A stretch of 64,000 nucleotides of DNA from Bog-756 sp963812885 (GTDB lineage Bacteria; Actinomycetota; Acidimicrobiia; Acidimicrobiales; RAAP-2), in assembly GCA_963812885.1 (NCBI GenBank), contig CAWEWZ010000004.1:124001-188000 (forward strand). The letters run 5' to 3'. A program made the position numbers and the translations under genes. The notes below the pieces were generated by a model that searched no databases, had not been told where the DNA came from, and worked only from the letters and a program-made list of their open reading frames with translations. The stretch's first letter is position 1. Each line of letters begins with the position of its first letter. Of the stretch, positions 38,606 through 48,673 are shown piece by piece.

Positions 38606-38751
38606 GCCGGCCGACCCCCGGCCCTGTCCGGCCCGGCCTCGACGCCCGGCCCGGTCGGAGAGAGCGCCGCCACCGTGTACAATTGCTTGCTCGTCTACGC
38701 GGTCCCGATGTCGCTCAACCAGCCCGGGATCAGCACGCAATGCCAGGAGGC

Positions 38752-39231
38752 ATGGTGTTCGACATCGGTGACAAGGTCGTTTATCCGCACCACGGCGCGG
38801 CCGTCGTGGAACGCCGTGAGACCAAAGAGGCTTTCGGGAAAAAGCAGGAGTACCTGGTACTTCGCCTTGCCTATGGGGATCTGACCCTGATGGTTCCCGC
38901 CGACAACACGGACGGTGTGGGCCTTCGGGAAGTGATCAACGACGAGGAAGTGGAAGAGGTGTTCGCGGTGCTCCGCAAGAAGGAGGCCCGGATGCCGACC
39001 AACTGGTCCCGTCGGTACAAGAACCACTCCGAGAAGCTCCGGTCCGGCGATATCTACCAGGTGGCGGAAGTGGTCAGGAACCTCTCCATCCGGGACAAGG
39101 ACAAGGGGCTCTCGGCGGGCGAGAAGCGGATGCTCAGCCGGGCTCGTCAGATCCTGGTGTCCGAGCTGACCTTCGCCCTGGGAGTCGATGAGGAGACCGC
39201 CGAGGTTCGGCTCAACGAGGCGCTTCCCTGA
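38752..39231 (+). CDS. carD: CarD-family transcriptional regulator
   Basis: CarD binds RNA polymerase beta and stabilises open complexes at rRNA and other promoters. 'FDIGDKVVYPHHGAAVVERR' opens the RNAP-interaction domain; 'NWSRRYKNHSEKLRSGDIYQ' and 'LSAGEKRMLSRARQILVSEL' form the DNA-binding helices. About 159 residues, near the usual 162. ATG 38752 follows AGGAGG by one base only, so ATG 38740 or GTG 38755 may be the true start. Confidence 0.9.
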   Translation: MVFDIGDKVVYPHHGAAVVERRETKEAFGKKQEYLVLRLAYGDLTLMVPADNTDGVGLREVINDEEVEEVFAVLRKKEARMPTNWSRRYKNHSEKLRSGDIYQVAEVVRNLSIRDKDKGLSAGEKRMLSRARQILVSELTFALGVDEETAEVRLNEALP

Positions 39232-39931
39232 GCCGAACGGGGTCCGTCTGGGCCATCGTGGTGGCGGCGGGGACAGGTCAGCGGTTCGGCGGCCCCAAGC
39301 AGTTCGCCGAACTGGCCGGAAAGCCGGTGGCGGCCTGGTCGGTCGAGGCCGCTCGCTCGGTCGCCGACGGGGTGGTCCTGGTGGTCCCGGCAGAGGACCG
39401 TTCGGGCGGGTCCGGAGGATCCGGGGCCGGTCGGCCGGCGGGTGGCGCACGGCGGCCTCGACGGGTGCCGACCGGGTGGTGGCCGGTGGTGCGACCCGGG
39501 CGGCATCGGTGCGGGCCGGACTGGCGGCCGTTCCGGACGACGCCGCCATCATCGTGGTCCACGACGCCGCCCGGCCGCTGGCCACCGACGAGCTGTTCGC
39601 ATCGGTCGTCGCCGTCCTCCGTTCCACCGAGGCCGACGGGGCCATCCCGGTGGTGCCGGTCTCCGACACCCTGAAGCGGGTGGATGGCGACAGGGTGGTC
39701 CACGGCGTCGATCGCGATGGCCTGGTCGCGGTCCAGACACCGCAGGCGTTCGTTGCCGTCACGCTGCGGCGGGCCCATCAGGCGTGTGGTGAGGCCACCG
39801 ACGACGCCGGGCTCGTGGAGGAGCTGGGCGCTACGGTCCACACGGTGGAGGGGGATCCGCACAATGTGAAGCTGACCCGGTCCGAGGATCTGGCCCTGGC
39901 CGAGGCGCTGCTGCGGGTGGCCGGCCGATGA
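39228..39931 (+). CDS. ispD: 2-C-methyl-D-erythritol 4-phosphate cytidylyltransferase, one frameshift
   Basis: IspD adds CMP to MEP in the non-mevalonate isoprenoid pathway. 'IVVAAGTGQRFGGPKQFAEL' is the nucleotide-binding loop; 'DDAAIIVVHDAARPLATDEL', 'TLKRVDGDRVVHGVDRDGL' and 'TPQAFVAVTLRRAH' follow in a frame shifted near 39405-39450. The start is uncertain: CTG 39228, overlapping the carD stop, or GTG 39258. Confidence 0.85.
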
Positions 39932-40452
39932 GCGGTGGGCCGTCGTCGATCCGGATCGGACAGGGACTCGACGTCCACCGGTTCTGCGATCATCCCGGGC
40001 GCCCGCTGGTGCTGGGCGGTGTGGTCATCACCGGGGACGGGGCGCGGCCACTCGAGGGGCACAGCGACGCCGACGCCGTGGCCCACGCCATCGCCGATGC
40101 GGTCCTCGGAGCGGCTGGTCTCGGCGACCTCGGGCGCCACGCTCCCGACACCGACCCGAAATGGCAGGGGGCGGACAGCCTGGAGATCCTGTCCCGGATG
40201 GTGGATCTCGCCCGCCAGGCCGGATGGTCGCCGGTCAATGCCGACTGCACGGTGGTGGCGGAGCAGCCCCGTCTGGCTCCCTTCATCGCCCAGATGGCCG
40301 AACGGCTGACGTCGGCGCTCGGTGCGCCGGTCAACGTGAAGGCGACCCGGGCAGAGGGGCTCGGGGCTCTCGGCCGGGCCGAAGGGATCGCCAGTACGGC
40401 CATCGTCCTGATGGCTTCGTCCGGGGCCACCGCCGACGACCCAGCCCGATGA
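39928..40452 (+). CDS. ispF: 2-C-methyl-D-erythritol 2,4-cyclodiphosphate synthase
   Basis: The 174-residue protein has zinc ligands in 'GQGLDVHRF', the loop 'LEGHSDADAVAHAIADAVLG' and 'GDLGRHAPDTDPKWQGADS'. It acts two steps after IspD. ATG 39928 overlaps the ispD stop. ATGA coupling continues to rlmB. Confidence 0.95.
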   Translation: MSGGPSSIRIGQGLDVHRFCDHPGRPLVLGGVVITGDGARPLEGHSDADAVAHAIADAVLGAAGLGDLGRHAPDTDPKWQGADSLEILSRMVDLARQAGWSPVNADCTVVAEQPRLAPFIAQMAERLTSALGAPVNVKATRAEGLGALGRAEGIASTAIVLMASSGATADDPAR

Positions 40453-41402
40453 GCCCGTCTTCCCGAAGCGGCGGGCGGAGTGGTGCCGGCGGACGGGGCA
40501 CGCGGCGGCCAAGGGCCGGGACCGGCGGACGGGGCCGGCTGCCAGGACCGGCCGTGGTACGCGGCGGACGGGGCCAGCCCGTTCGGTCTGCGGATCGGGG
40601 CGGACGACGGCCCGATCGGCCCGGTAGTGCCGGGCGCCAGGGCTCCGGCCCTCCGGGACTCGGCGGCGACCAGGTCGAGGGGCGGCAAGCGGTGCGGGAA
40701 CTGCTCAAAGCCAACCGGCGGTCGGTCCGGTCCGTCTTCATGGCCGAGGGCATGGATGCCGCGACCATCCTCGACGAGATCGAGGACCTGGCCGCCACCC
40801 GCCGGGTCAAGGTCGACTACGTCAGTCGTCGTCGCATCGACTCACTGGCCCGCACCGAGGCCGCGCAGGGCGTGGTGGCACTGGCCCGGCCGGTCGAGGA
40901 GACACCGCTCGAATCACTGTGCGAACCGACCAGCCGTGGTCGGGTGCCGTTCCTGCTGGTGTTGGATGGCATCACCGATCCGCAGAACCTCGGGGCCTTG
41001 TTGCGGAGCGCGGAGTGCGCCGGGGTCACCGGCGTCGTGCTCCCGCGCCATCGGTCGGCCCACCTCTCCCCTACGGTGACCAAAGCGGCCGCGGGCGCCG
41101 TCGAGTACCTCCCGATGGCTCTGGTGGCCGGCATTCCGGCCGCGCTACCTCGCCTGTCGGCCATGGGGGTGTGGACGGTCGGTCTGGTCGGTGAGGCGCG
41201 CCAACCGTTCTACGACCTGCCGCTCGGGGATCAGCCGGTGGGGCTGGTGCTGGGCTCGGAGGGAACCGGACTGGCCCCGTTGACGAGAAAGCGCTGCGAC
41301 GTGCTGGCATCCATTCCCCAGCACGGTTCCCTTTCGTCCCTCAACGTCTCCACCGCAGGTGCCATCGCCTGCTTCGACGTGGCCCGTCAGCGGTTCCGTT
41401 GA
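40449..41402 (+). CDS. rlmB: 23S rRNA 2'-O-methyltransferase RlmB-like (SpoU/TrmH)
   Basis: The SpoU core has 'DGITDPQNLGALLRSAECAG', 'GLVLGSEGTGL' and 'HGSLSSLNVSTAGAIACFD', the knot motifs for AdoMet. An N-terminal substrate-binding domain ('RQAVRELLKANRRSVRSVFM') precedes it. The first ~75 residues are Gly/Arg/Pro-rich and likely disordered, as in other actinobacterial members. In many actinobacteria cysS stands between ispF and this gene; it is missing here. Confidence 0.9.
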   Translation: MSPSSRSGGRSGAGGRGTRRPRAGTGGRGRLPGPAVVRGGRGQPVRSADRGGRRPDRPGSAGRQGSGPPGLGGDQVEGRQAVRELLKANRRSVRSVFMAEGMDAATILDEIEDLAATRRVKVDYVSRRRIDSLARTEAAQGVVALARPVEETPLESLCEPTSRGRVPFLLVLDGITDPQNLGALLRSAECAGVTGVVLPRHRSAHLSPTVTKAAAGAVEYLPMALVAGIPAALPRLSAMGVWTVGLVGEARQPFYDLPLGDQPVGLVLGSEGTGLAPLTRKRCDVLASIPQHGSLSSLNVSTAGAIACFDVARQRFR

Positions 41403-41411
41403 CCGGATGTC

Positions 41412-41706
41412 TCAGGCCACCTCGTCGACGGCCACGCCCTTCCAGAACGCCACCCGATCGGAGATCTCGGCTGCCGCTTCCTCGGGCGATGGGATAGTAC
41501 CAGGCGGCGTCGTCGTTGCGGATCCCGTCCACGACCACCGACCGGTAGCTCGCCACTCCTTTCCAGGGGCAGAAGGTGTGGCGGTCACTGGGTCGGAAGT
41601 AGGTGTCGTCCACGTCCTCGGCGGGGAAGTAGTGGTTGCCCTCCACCACGACCGTCCGGTCGCTCTCGGCCAGGACGGCACCGTTCCAAGTCGCTCGTAT
41701 CTTCAT
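41412..41706 (-). CDS. DUF427 protein, one frameshift
   Basis: About 98 residues from ATG 41706: 'IRATWNGAVLAESDRTVVVE', 'HTFCPWKGVASYRSVVVDGI' and then, after a frame change near 41495, 'EISDRVAFWKGVAVDEVA'. This is the DUF427 beta-fold family, of unknown function. Convergent with rlmB and nearly abutting it. Confidence 0.8.
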
Positions 41707-41880
41707 GACGAAGACAACCCCGACGGGCCGGTCACTGTTCCCGTCCGACCGTACCGCGGGTGATCAAACCCGAGCCGAGCGGCACCGAGTGGCCGATGAG
41801 TGCGAGTCGGGGTCGGCCACTGTGATCGGCCGGCCGCCTGTCCATCGACGGCCGCGCCCGCGTGATCAAATGGAGCCGGG

Positions 41881-43252
41881 ATGACCGAGCGAGCTGACGT
41901 GATCGTGCTGGGCATGGGGCCGGGCGGGGAGAACGTGGCCGGTCGTCTGGCCGAGTCGGGGCTCGATGTCGTCGGCGTGGATGCGGAGCTGGTCGGGGGT
42001 GAGTGCCCGTACTGGGGGTGCATCCCCTCCAAGATGATGATCAGGGCCGCCGATCTCCTGGCCGAGGCCGGTCGGGTCCCGGGGATGGCCGGTGACACCA
42101 CGGTGAGGCCCGACTGGGCCCCGGTGGCCACGCGGATCCGGGACGAGGCCACCGACTCCTGGGATGACACCGTGGCCGTCAAGCGGTTCGAGGACAAGGG
42201 TGGGCGGTTGGTGCGTGGTTGGGGACGCCTGGAGGGACCGAACCGGGTGGCGGTCGGCGACGGAAGTCATCGAGGCCCGGCGCGCCGTGGTCGTCAACAC
42301 CGGGACGCGGGCCTGGATACCGCCGGTCGCCGGATTGACCGGCACGCCCTACTGGACCAACCGGGAGGCTGTCGAGACCGAGCAGGTGCCGGGGTCGCTG
42401 GCCGTGCTCGGAGGAGGCGCCACCGGTGTCGAGCTGGCCCAGGTATTCAGCCGCTTCGGCTCGGAGGTGACCGTGCTGGAGACCGGCCCCTGCCTCGTCG
42501 GGCCCGAGGAACCCGAGGCCGGGCAGCTGTTGGCCGAGGTCTTCGGGTCCGAGGGTATCGATGTCAGGACCGACGCCGCCATCGGGTCTGTCCGGCACGA
42601 CGGCCGCCGGTTCGCCATCGCCCTGGGCGACGGGGAGCCGCTGGTGGTCGACCGCCTGCTGGTGGCCACCGGTCGGCGTGCGGACCTCGTCCAGCTCAAC
42701 GTGGCGTCCGTCGGTCTCGACGATTCGGCCCGGGCCCTTCCTGTCGACGACCACCTGAGGGTCGAGGGCGTCGAAGGCATGTGGGCGGTGGGCGACGTCA
42801 CCGGCAAGGGCGCCTTCACCCACATGTCGATGTACCAGGCGGCCATCGTGGTCGATGATGTCCTCGGCCACGATGTGGTCCCGGCCGACTACCGGGCCGT
42901 ACCACGGGTCACCTTCACCGATCCGGAGATCGGATCGGTCGGTCTGAGCGAACGCGAAGCCCGCCATCGGGGACTGGAGGTGCGGGTGGGGAAGTCGGAC
43001 ATCCCGACCTCGGCGCGGGGCTGGATCCACAAGGCGGGGAACCAGGGCTTCATCAAGCTGGTGGAGGACGCCGACCGGCAGGTGCTGGTCGGAGCGACCT
43101 CGGCCGGACCGTGGGGCGGAGAGGTACTCGGCCTGCTCACCCTGGCCGTTCATGCCGAGGTGCCGACCTCCCGGCTGCGGCACATGATCTACGCCTATCC
43201 CACCTTCCACCGCGCCATCGAAGATGCGGTCAAGGACCTCGATCAGGCGTAG
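41881..43252 (+). CDS. FAD-dependent pyridine nucleotide-disulfide oxidoreductase, one frameshift
   Basis: About 457 residues. 'VIVLGMGPGGENVAGRLAES' is the FAD fold, 'GGECPYWGCIPSKMMIRA' the redox-active Cys pair, 'LAVLGGGATGVELAQVFSRF' the NAD(P) fold, and 'YAYPTFHRAIEDAV' carries the His-Glu of the dimer interface. The redox Cys pair makes it a disulfide reductase like dihydrolipoamide, mycothiol or mercuric reductases. The frame changes near 42265. Near egtB/egtD and in a mycothiol user, a thiol substrate is plausible. Confidence 0.85.
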
Positions 43253-43293
43253 GCCCGGCGAGGGAGCAGACCGGCGTGAACGTCAGACCGGCG

Positions 43294-44277
43294 TCACGAA
43301 GATGGACGCGCCAGCGACATCTGGAACTCGTCCCCGTCCGATGCCCAGGTCGACTCGATCACGAATCCGCACTCACGGAGCTCGGCCTCGAGTGCCTCCG
43401 GTGAGAACTTGGTGCTGATCTCGGTCAACATCTCCTCGCCCGACCGGAATTCCACGTCGAGGTCGAGATCGGCGACGCGGACGGTCTGGGTCTCGGCCGA
43501 CCGCAGCCACATCTCGATGCGCTGATCTTCCTCGTTCCACCGGGCGACATGCTCGAATTTCTCCGGGTCGAAGTCGGCGCCGAGCTCTCGATTGAGCACG
43601 AGCAGCACGTTGCGATTGAACTCGGCGGTCACCCCGGCCCGGTCGTCGTAGGCGTCGACCAGCCGGGCCCGGTCCTTGACGAGGTCGGTACCGAGCAGCA
43701 GCCGGTCCTCCAGGGTCATGATCTTGCCGAGTTGCATGTAGAACTCCCGGCGTTGACCGGGATCGAGATTTCCGATGGTCCCACCGAGGAAGGCGAACAG
43801 TCGCCGCCCGCCGGTCGGGAGCTGATCGAGGTGGCGGTGGAAGTCGCCGACGACGGCACTGACGGCCACGCCCGGGTACTCCTCGGAGAGAGCACCGGCT
43901 GCCTCCCACAGGGTGGTGTCGCTCACATCGAGGGGCACGAAGCCGCGGAGATGGCCGGTCGACTGCATGGCATCGAGCAGGACCCGCGACTTCTCGCAGG
44001 TGCCGGCCCCCAGTTCGACCAGCATGTCGGCTCTGGAGTGCTCGGCGATGTCCCGGGCATGGGCGTCGAGGATCGATCGCTCGGATCGCGTCGGGTAGTA
44101 CTCGGGAAGCCTGGTGATCTCGTCGAACAGCCGGCTGCCTCGGTCGTCGTAGAAGTAGACGGGAGGGATGCTCTTGGGCCGGGCGCCGAGCCCGTCGCGG
44201 ACATCGCGCTCCATGGCGCCGCGCAGATCGCTGCCGGACAGATGGATGTCCATGGTCGGGGGAATCACAGTGGGCAT
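43294..44277 (-). CDS. egtD: L-histidine N-alpha-methyltransferase
   Basis: EgtD trimethylates histidine to hercynine with three AdoMet. The 327-residue protein has 'PPVYFYDDRGSRLFDEITRL', 'YPTRSERSILDAHA', 'MLVELGAGTCEKSRVLLDAM' (AdoMet loop), 'FLGGTIGNLDPGQR' and 'GVTAEFNRNVLLVLNRELGA'. ATG 44277 gives the usual length. It follows egtB by about 50 bases on the same strand. Confidence 0.93.
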   Translation of the reverse strand: MPTVIPPTMDIHLSGSDLRGAMERDVRDGLGARPKSIPPVYFYDDRGSRLFDEITRLPEYYPTRSERSILDAHARDIAEHSRADMLVELGAGTCEKSRVLLDAMQSTGHLRGFVPLDVSDTTLWEAAGALSEEYPGVAVSAVVGDFHRHLDQLPTGGRRLFAFLGGTIGNLDPGQRREFYMQLGKIMTLEDRLLLGTDLVKDRARLVDAYDDRAGVTAEFNRNVLLVLNRELGADFDPEKFEHVARWNEEDQRIEMWLRSAETQTVRVADLDLDVEFRSGEEMLTEISTKFSPEALEAELRECGFVIESTWASDGDEFQMSLARPSS

Positions 44278-44327
44278 GGGTTCGATGGGTCCTTGGGAGT
44301 GCCGGTCGGTTGGGAGGTGTCCCCTGG

Positions 44328-45587
<1,260 letters not shown>

Positions 45588-46179
45588 GCCTGCTCCTCCG
45601 GTACCCCGTGGGGATCATCGAACGGCTAGCCGGGGGATCCGGGGCGCCGTCACCAATAGAACCTAGTTGGTCACTCCTCGCGGCGAGCGCGCCAGGCGTC
45701 GATTGCTCTACCCCCGACCGGTGCCGCTCACACCCGAACGCCCACCCCACCGTCCTCGCTCCTCCTCGCTGGTGTCGCCGATGGCCGCCCGGCACCCGGG
45801 ATGCCACGCCGATGGTCGGCAAGAAGCGCAGGTCAGTTCTGGTTTCCATCGACCGCCGTACGGGCCCCGGGGCATCATCCGAGCGTGACGGGAACACGGG
45901 GCAGCGGGTCGGGACGTTCCCATTGCAACCAACGATTGCTCGGCCGCCCGGGCGAACCGACATATCCACAGCTGGTGCACAGATGGTTCTGCCATCGTTG
46001 ACCGCGATGGGCGACCAACCCGTCGCCCTGCCCGTGGCGGAAGGAGATGCCGGTGCCCGGACCGAAGCGCGGCAGGCGATGGTTGGGCATCGCCTCCCGC
46101 CTCGGGCGCCCGAGATTTCTTCGCGATTTCTTACCAACCCGTCACGTCGTCTTCATGATCGGTCCCTACCCTCGTCATT
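45588..46179. other. Intergenic region between egtB and the electron-transfer operon
   Basis: 592 bases without a convincing gene; open frames here lack family features or a good start. The left end must hold the egtB promoter, the right end the promoter of the 46180 operon. A direct repeat at 46115-46132 is described separately. ACCAA/TTGGT arms flank 45652-45671. Confidence 0.5.
46115..46132 (+). promoter_or_regulatory. 11-bp-spaced direct repeat, possible response-regulator site
   Basis: ATTTCTT-CGCG-ATTTCTT gives two 7-bp direct repeats with an 11-bp period, the spacing favoured by OmpR/PhoB-type regulators. It lies 48 bases before the first gene of the electron-transfer operon, and a gene for such a regulator is at 50334. 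Binding is inferred. Confidence 0.4.
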
Positions 46180-46548
46180 GTGAACGCCAAGGATCGAATC
46201 CAGAGCGGCGTCGGCCCGAAGGTGGGCACCGCCAACCGCCATGCGCGCCTCCAGCGTGACGCAGCGCTTGAGCGAGTCCGCACCATCACTCGCACCATTG
46301 CTGTGGGGTCAGTGGCGGCAGCAGCCGCCATCGGCGTCTATGTCAGCCGCGCCGTGCCGGGGCACACATCCACCCCGTCTGCTTCCACATCGGCGGCCAC
46401 GGGGTCCTCGTCGAGCGGGTCGTCCACCGGCCTCTCTCCACAAGGCGGCAATCCGGCAAGCAGCCAGTCGAACACCAGCTTGTCGCCACCCAGCAGCCCA
46501 CCGGCCCAAACCCAGCAACAGGCCCCGGTGGTCAGCGGTTCGACTTGA
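46180..46548 (+). CDS. Membrane-anchored Ser-rich small protein
   Basis: A 122-residue protein from GTG 46180. A basic N-terminus is followed by one membrane helix ('TIAVGSVAAAAAIGVYVSRA', about residues 40-59), then about 60 residues almost all Ser, Thr, Gly, Pro, Gln, likely outside the cell. I recognise no family. It leads an operon with ApbE and a heme membrane protein, 29 bases ahead of apbE, so it may be part of that complex. Confidence 0.7.
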   Translation: MNAKDRIQSGVGPKVGTANRHARLQRDAALERVRTITRTIAVGSVAAAAAIGVYVSRAVPGHTSTPSASTSAATGSSSSGSSTGLSPQGGNPASSQSNTSLSPPSSPPAQTQQQAPVVSGST

Positions 46549-46577
46549 GTGGACGTCCAGCGGGTCGGGACTGACCA

Positions 46578-47546
46578 ATGGAACTAGGTGTGTATCGCTC
46601 ATCGGTGTGGTCGACCAGGTTGGATCTGGTAGTCACCGATCCCAGCGTGATCGTCGAAGCAGTCCGACTGCTCAACGAGACTCTGGACCGAGTGGACCGC
46701 GTGGCCAGCCGATTCCGATCGGACTCGGAGATCAACGGCTTGCATCGCGCTGCCGGGGCAGGTTCGCCCGTGGCCGTCAGCGCCGAACTCTTCGCGGTGG
46801 TCGGCGTAGCCGTGCGGGCTGCCCGTTTGACTGACGGAGCTGTCGACCCCACGGTGGGGGCGGCCATGTGCCGCCTCGGCTACGACCGGGATTTTTCGAT
46901 GATGGCGGCGGATGTGAACGGTGAGCTGCCCGAGCCCGGGCCGGTCCCAGGGTGGCGGTCGGTGATCCTCGATGCCGAGCGCTCGACGGTCGCACTGCCC
47001 GCCGGTTCGGTGCTCGACCTCGGGGCCACGGCGAAGGCATGGGCCGCCGACCGGGTCGCCTTTCTGGTGGCGTCACGGTTGGCGTGCGGTGTACTGGTCT
47101 CGTTGGGTGGAGACATCGCCATCGGGGGAGAGGCCCCCGAAGGGGGGTTTGCCGTCGGTATCGCCGACATCTGCGGAGACCTTGCGCCACCCACCACGGT
47201 GTCCATCGTTTCAGGGGGCCTGGCCACCTCGGGGATCGGAAAGCGGAACTGGGCGCTCAACGGTCACCCCGTTCACCACCTGCTGAGTCCGGCGACCGGT
47301 CTTCCCGTGGACACACCCTGGAGAACGGTGTCGGTGGCGGCCGGATCGTGCGTCGACGCCAACACGGCGTCCACGGCGGCCATGGTCATGGGTGAGTCGG
47401 CGCTGGCATGGCTCGACGACGCTGGCCTGCCCTCTCGTCTGGTCGCGCGGGACGGCGGAACGGCGACCGTTGGCGGATGGCCGCAGGCCGCCGATGACGT
47501 GGACCCTGGCCCGACCTGGGAACCAAGGGCACGGGTTGGGCAATGA
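46578..47546 (+). CDS. apbE: FAD:protein FMN transferase
   Basis: ApbE transfers FMN from FAD onto a Thr/Ser of an exported protein. The 322-residue protein has 'VASRFRSDSEINGL', 'GAVDPTVGAAMCRLGYDRDF', 'VLDLGATAKAWAADRVA', 'GVLVSLGGDIAIGG' and 'HHLLSPATGLPVDTPWRTVS', with metal-binding Asp in 'DANTASTAAMVMG'. No clear signal peptide. The ATGA overlap with the next gene ties it to the heme membrane protein. Its substrate should be exported. Confidence 0.9.
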   Translation: MELGVYRSSVWSTRLDLVVTDPSVIVEAVRLLNETLDRVDRVASRFRSDSEINGLHRAAGAGSPVAVSAELFAVVGVAVRAARLTDGAVDPTVGAAMCRLGYDRDFSMMAADVNGELPEPGPVPGWRSVILDAERSTVALPAGSVLDLGATAKAWAADRVAFLVASRLACGVLVSLGGDIAIGGEAPEGGFAVGIADICGDLAPPTTVSIVSGGLATSGIGKRNWALNGHPVHHLLSPATGLPVDTPWRTVSVAAGSCVDANTASTAAMVMGESALAWLDDAGLPSRLVARDGGTATVGGWPQAADDVDPGPTWEPRARVGQ

Positions 47547-48673
47547 GCGCCGCGGCGATCGAGTTGACCGGAACCAACGCCAAGGCGTTGTGGTATCTGA
47601 CCCGCTCAACCGGGCTGGTGGCGCTGATCCTGCTCACCGCCACCCTGGTCATCGGCGTCGTGGCCTCGGTCGGTTGGACCACGGCGCGATGGCCCCGATT
47701 CCTCTCGCAGAGCGTGCACCGCAATCTCTCCCTCTTCTGCGTAGCTTTTGTGGGCTTGCACGTGGTCACCACCGTCAGTGACGGCTACGTTCCGATCGGT
47801 TTTGCCGATGCCTTCCTACCCTTTCTTTCCCCCTACCGCCCGATCTGGATCGGTCTCGGTGCTCTGGTCTTCGACCTCCTCCTCATCGTGTTGCTATCGA
47901 GTGCCCTGCGCCGTCGCATTGGGTACGCCTCCTGGCGTTTCGTCCATTGGCTGGCTTACCTTTGTTGGCCGATCGCACTGTTCCACGCATTGGGAAGCGG
48001 ATCGGACTCCTCGCTGCCCGTCGTGCTTGCCATCGATGCCGTGTGCGCGGCGACCGTCCTGGCCGCGGTGGCCTGGCGACTGGCCACCGGTCGGACCTTT
48101 CCCCCGGTCAGGCGGGCTGCCCTCGCGGTGGCCGCTCTCGTCGTGGTCCTGGCGGTGGCCGTGTTCGCCGCCCTGGGACCGCTCCGACCGGGCTGGTCAC
48201 GACGCTCCGGGACCTCGACCGCTCTCCTTGCTCAGCTTGCCGGCAGGGCGGCCGGCGCCGGCGGATCGACCGGCGCTCCGTCCGGTTCAGTTTCTGCCGG
48301 GGAGGCAGCAGTACCCTCAGCGCCGTTCACCGACAGCGTCACCGGCACGCAATCAAGCTCGGGTCCCGATGCTCAAGGATACATTCGGGTACGACTGACG
48401 CTGCAACTGCAGAACTCGTCCTACGCGCCCTTGACGGTGGTCCTCACCGGTCCCCCCGCTCAGGGTGGGGGTATCGACATGACCGCAGGCACCGTGACCT
48501 TTGGAAGCCTCCACGGCGTGGTGTCGTCGCTCGATCAGGGCACCATCGTTGCCTCGGTGGGGGCACCAGACCCGCTCTCGCTGACCCTGTCACTCCGGGT
48601 CGACCAGAACTCTGGAGCCCTCTCGGGGACTGTGACCGGGACGAGCCTCTCGCATGCCGGAGATGGGGACTGA
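47543..48673 (+). CDS. Ferric reductase-like transmembrane protein with exported C-terminal domain
   Basis: A 376-residue protein with six membrane helices in the first ~215 residues. Four His fit two bis-His hemes: 'SVHRNLSLFCVAFVGLHVVT' and 'FVHWLAYLCWPIALFHALG'. From about residue 245 a Ser/Gly linker leads to a beta-rich domain ('YIRVRLTLQLQNSSYAPLTV'). The linker has 'DSVTGTQ', close to the ApbE acceptor pattern DxxTGAT, but the acceptor position holds Gln, so flavinylation is uncertain. It probably carries electrons across the membrane. Confidence 0.83.
   Translation: MSAAAIELTGTNAKALWYLTRSTGLVALILLTATLVIGVVASVGWTTARWPRFLSQSVHRNLSLFCVAFVGLHVVTTVSDGYVPIGFADAFLPFLSPYRPIWIGLGALVFDLLLIVLLSSALRRRIGYASWRFVHWLAYLCWPIALFHALGSGSDSSLPVVLAIDAVCAATVLAAVAWRLATGRTFPPVRRAALAVAALVVVLAVAVFAALGPLRPGWSRRSGTSTALLAQLAGRAAGAGGSTGAPSGSVSAGEAAVPSAPFTDSVTGTQSSSGPDAQGYIRVRLTLQLQNSSYAPLTVVLTGPPAQGGGIDMTAGTVTFGSLHGVVSSLDQGTIVASVGAPDPLSLTLSLRVDQNSGALSGTVTGTSLSHAGDGD

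Noticed and set aside
36458..38740. Minus-strand open frame of 760 codons opposite radA and disA
   Set aside because: Both plus-strand genes are certain and fully conserved; the antisense frame is a GC shadow.
45608..46183. Plus-strand open frame of 191 codons between egtB and the electron-transfer operon
   Set aside because: No domain, no ribosome binding site, composition like non-coding DNA, and it overlaps the promoter region.
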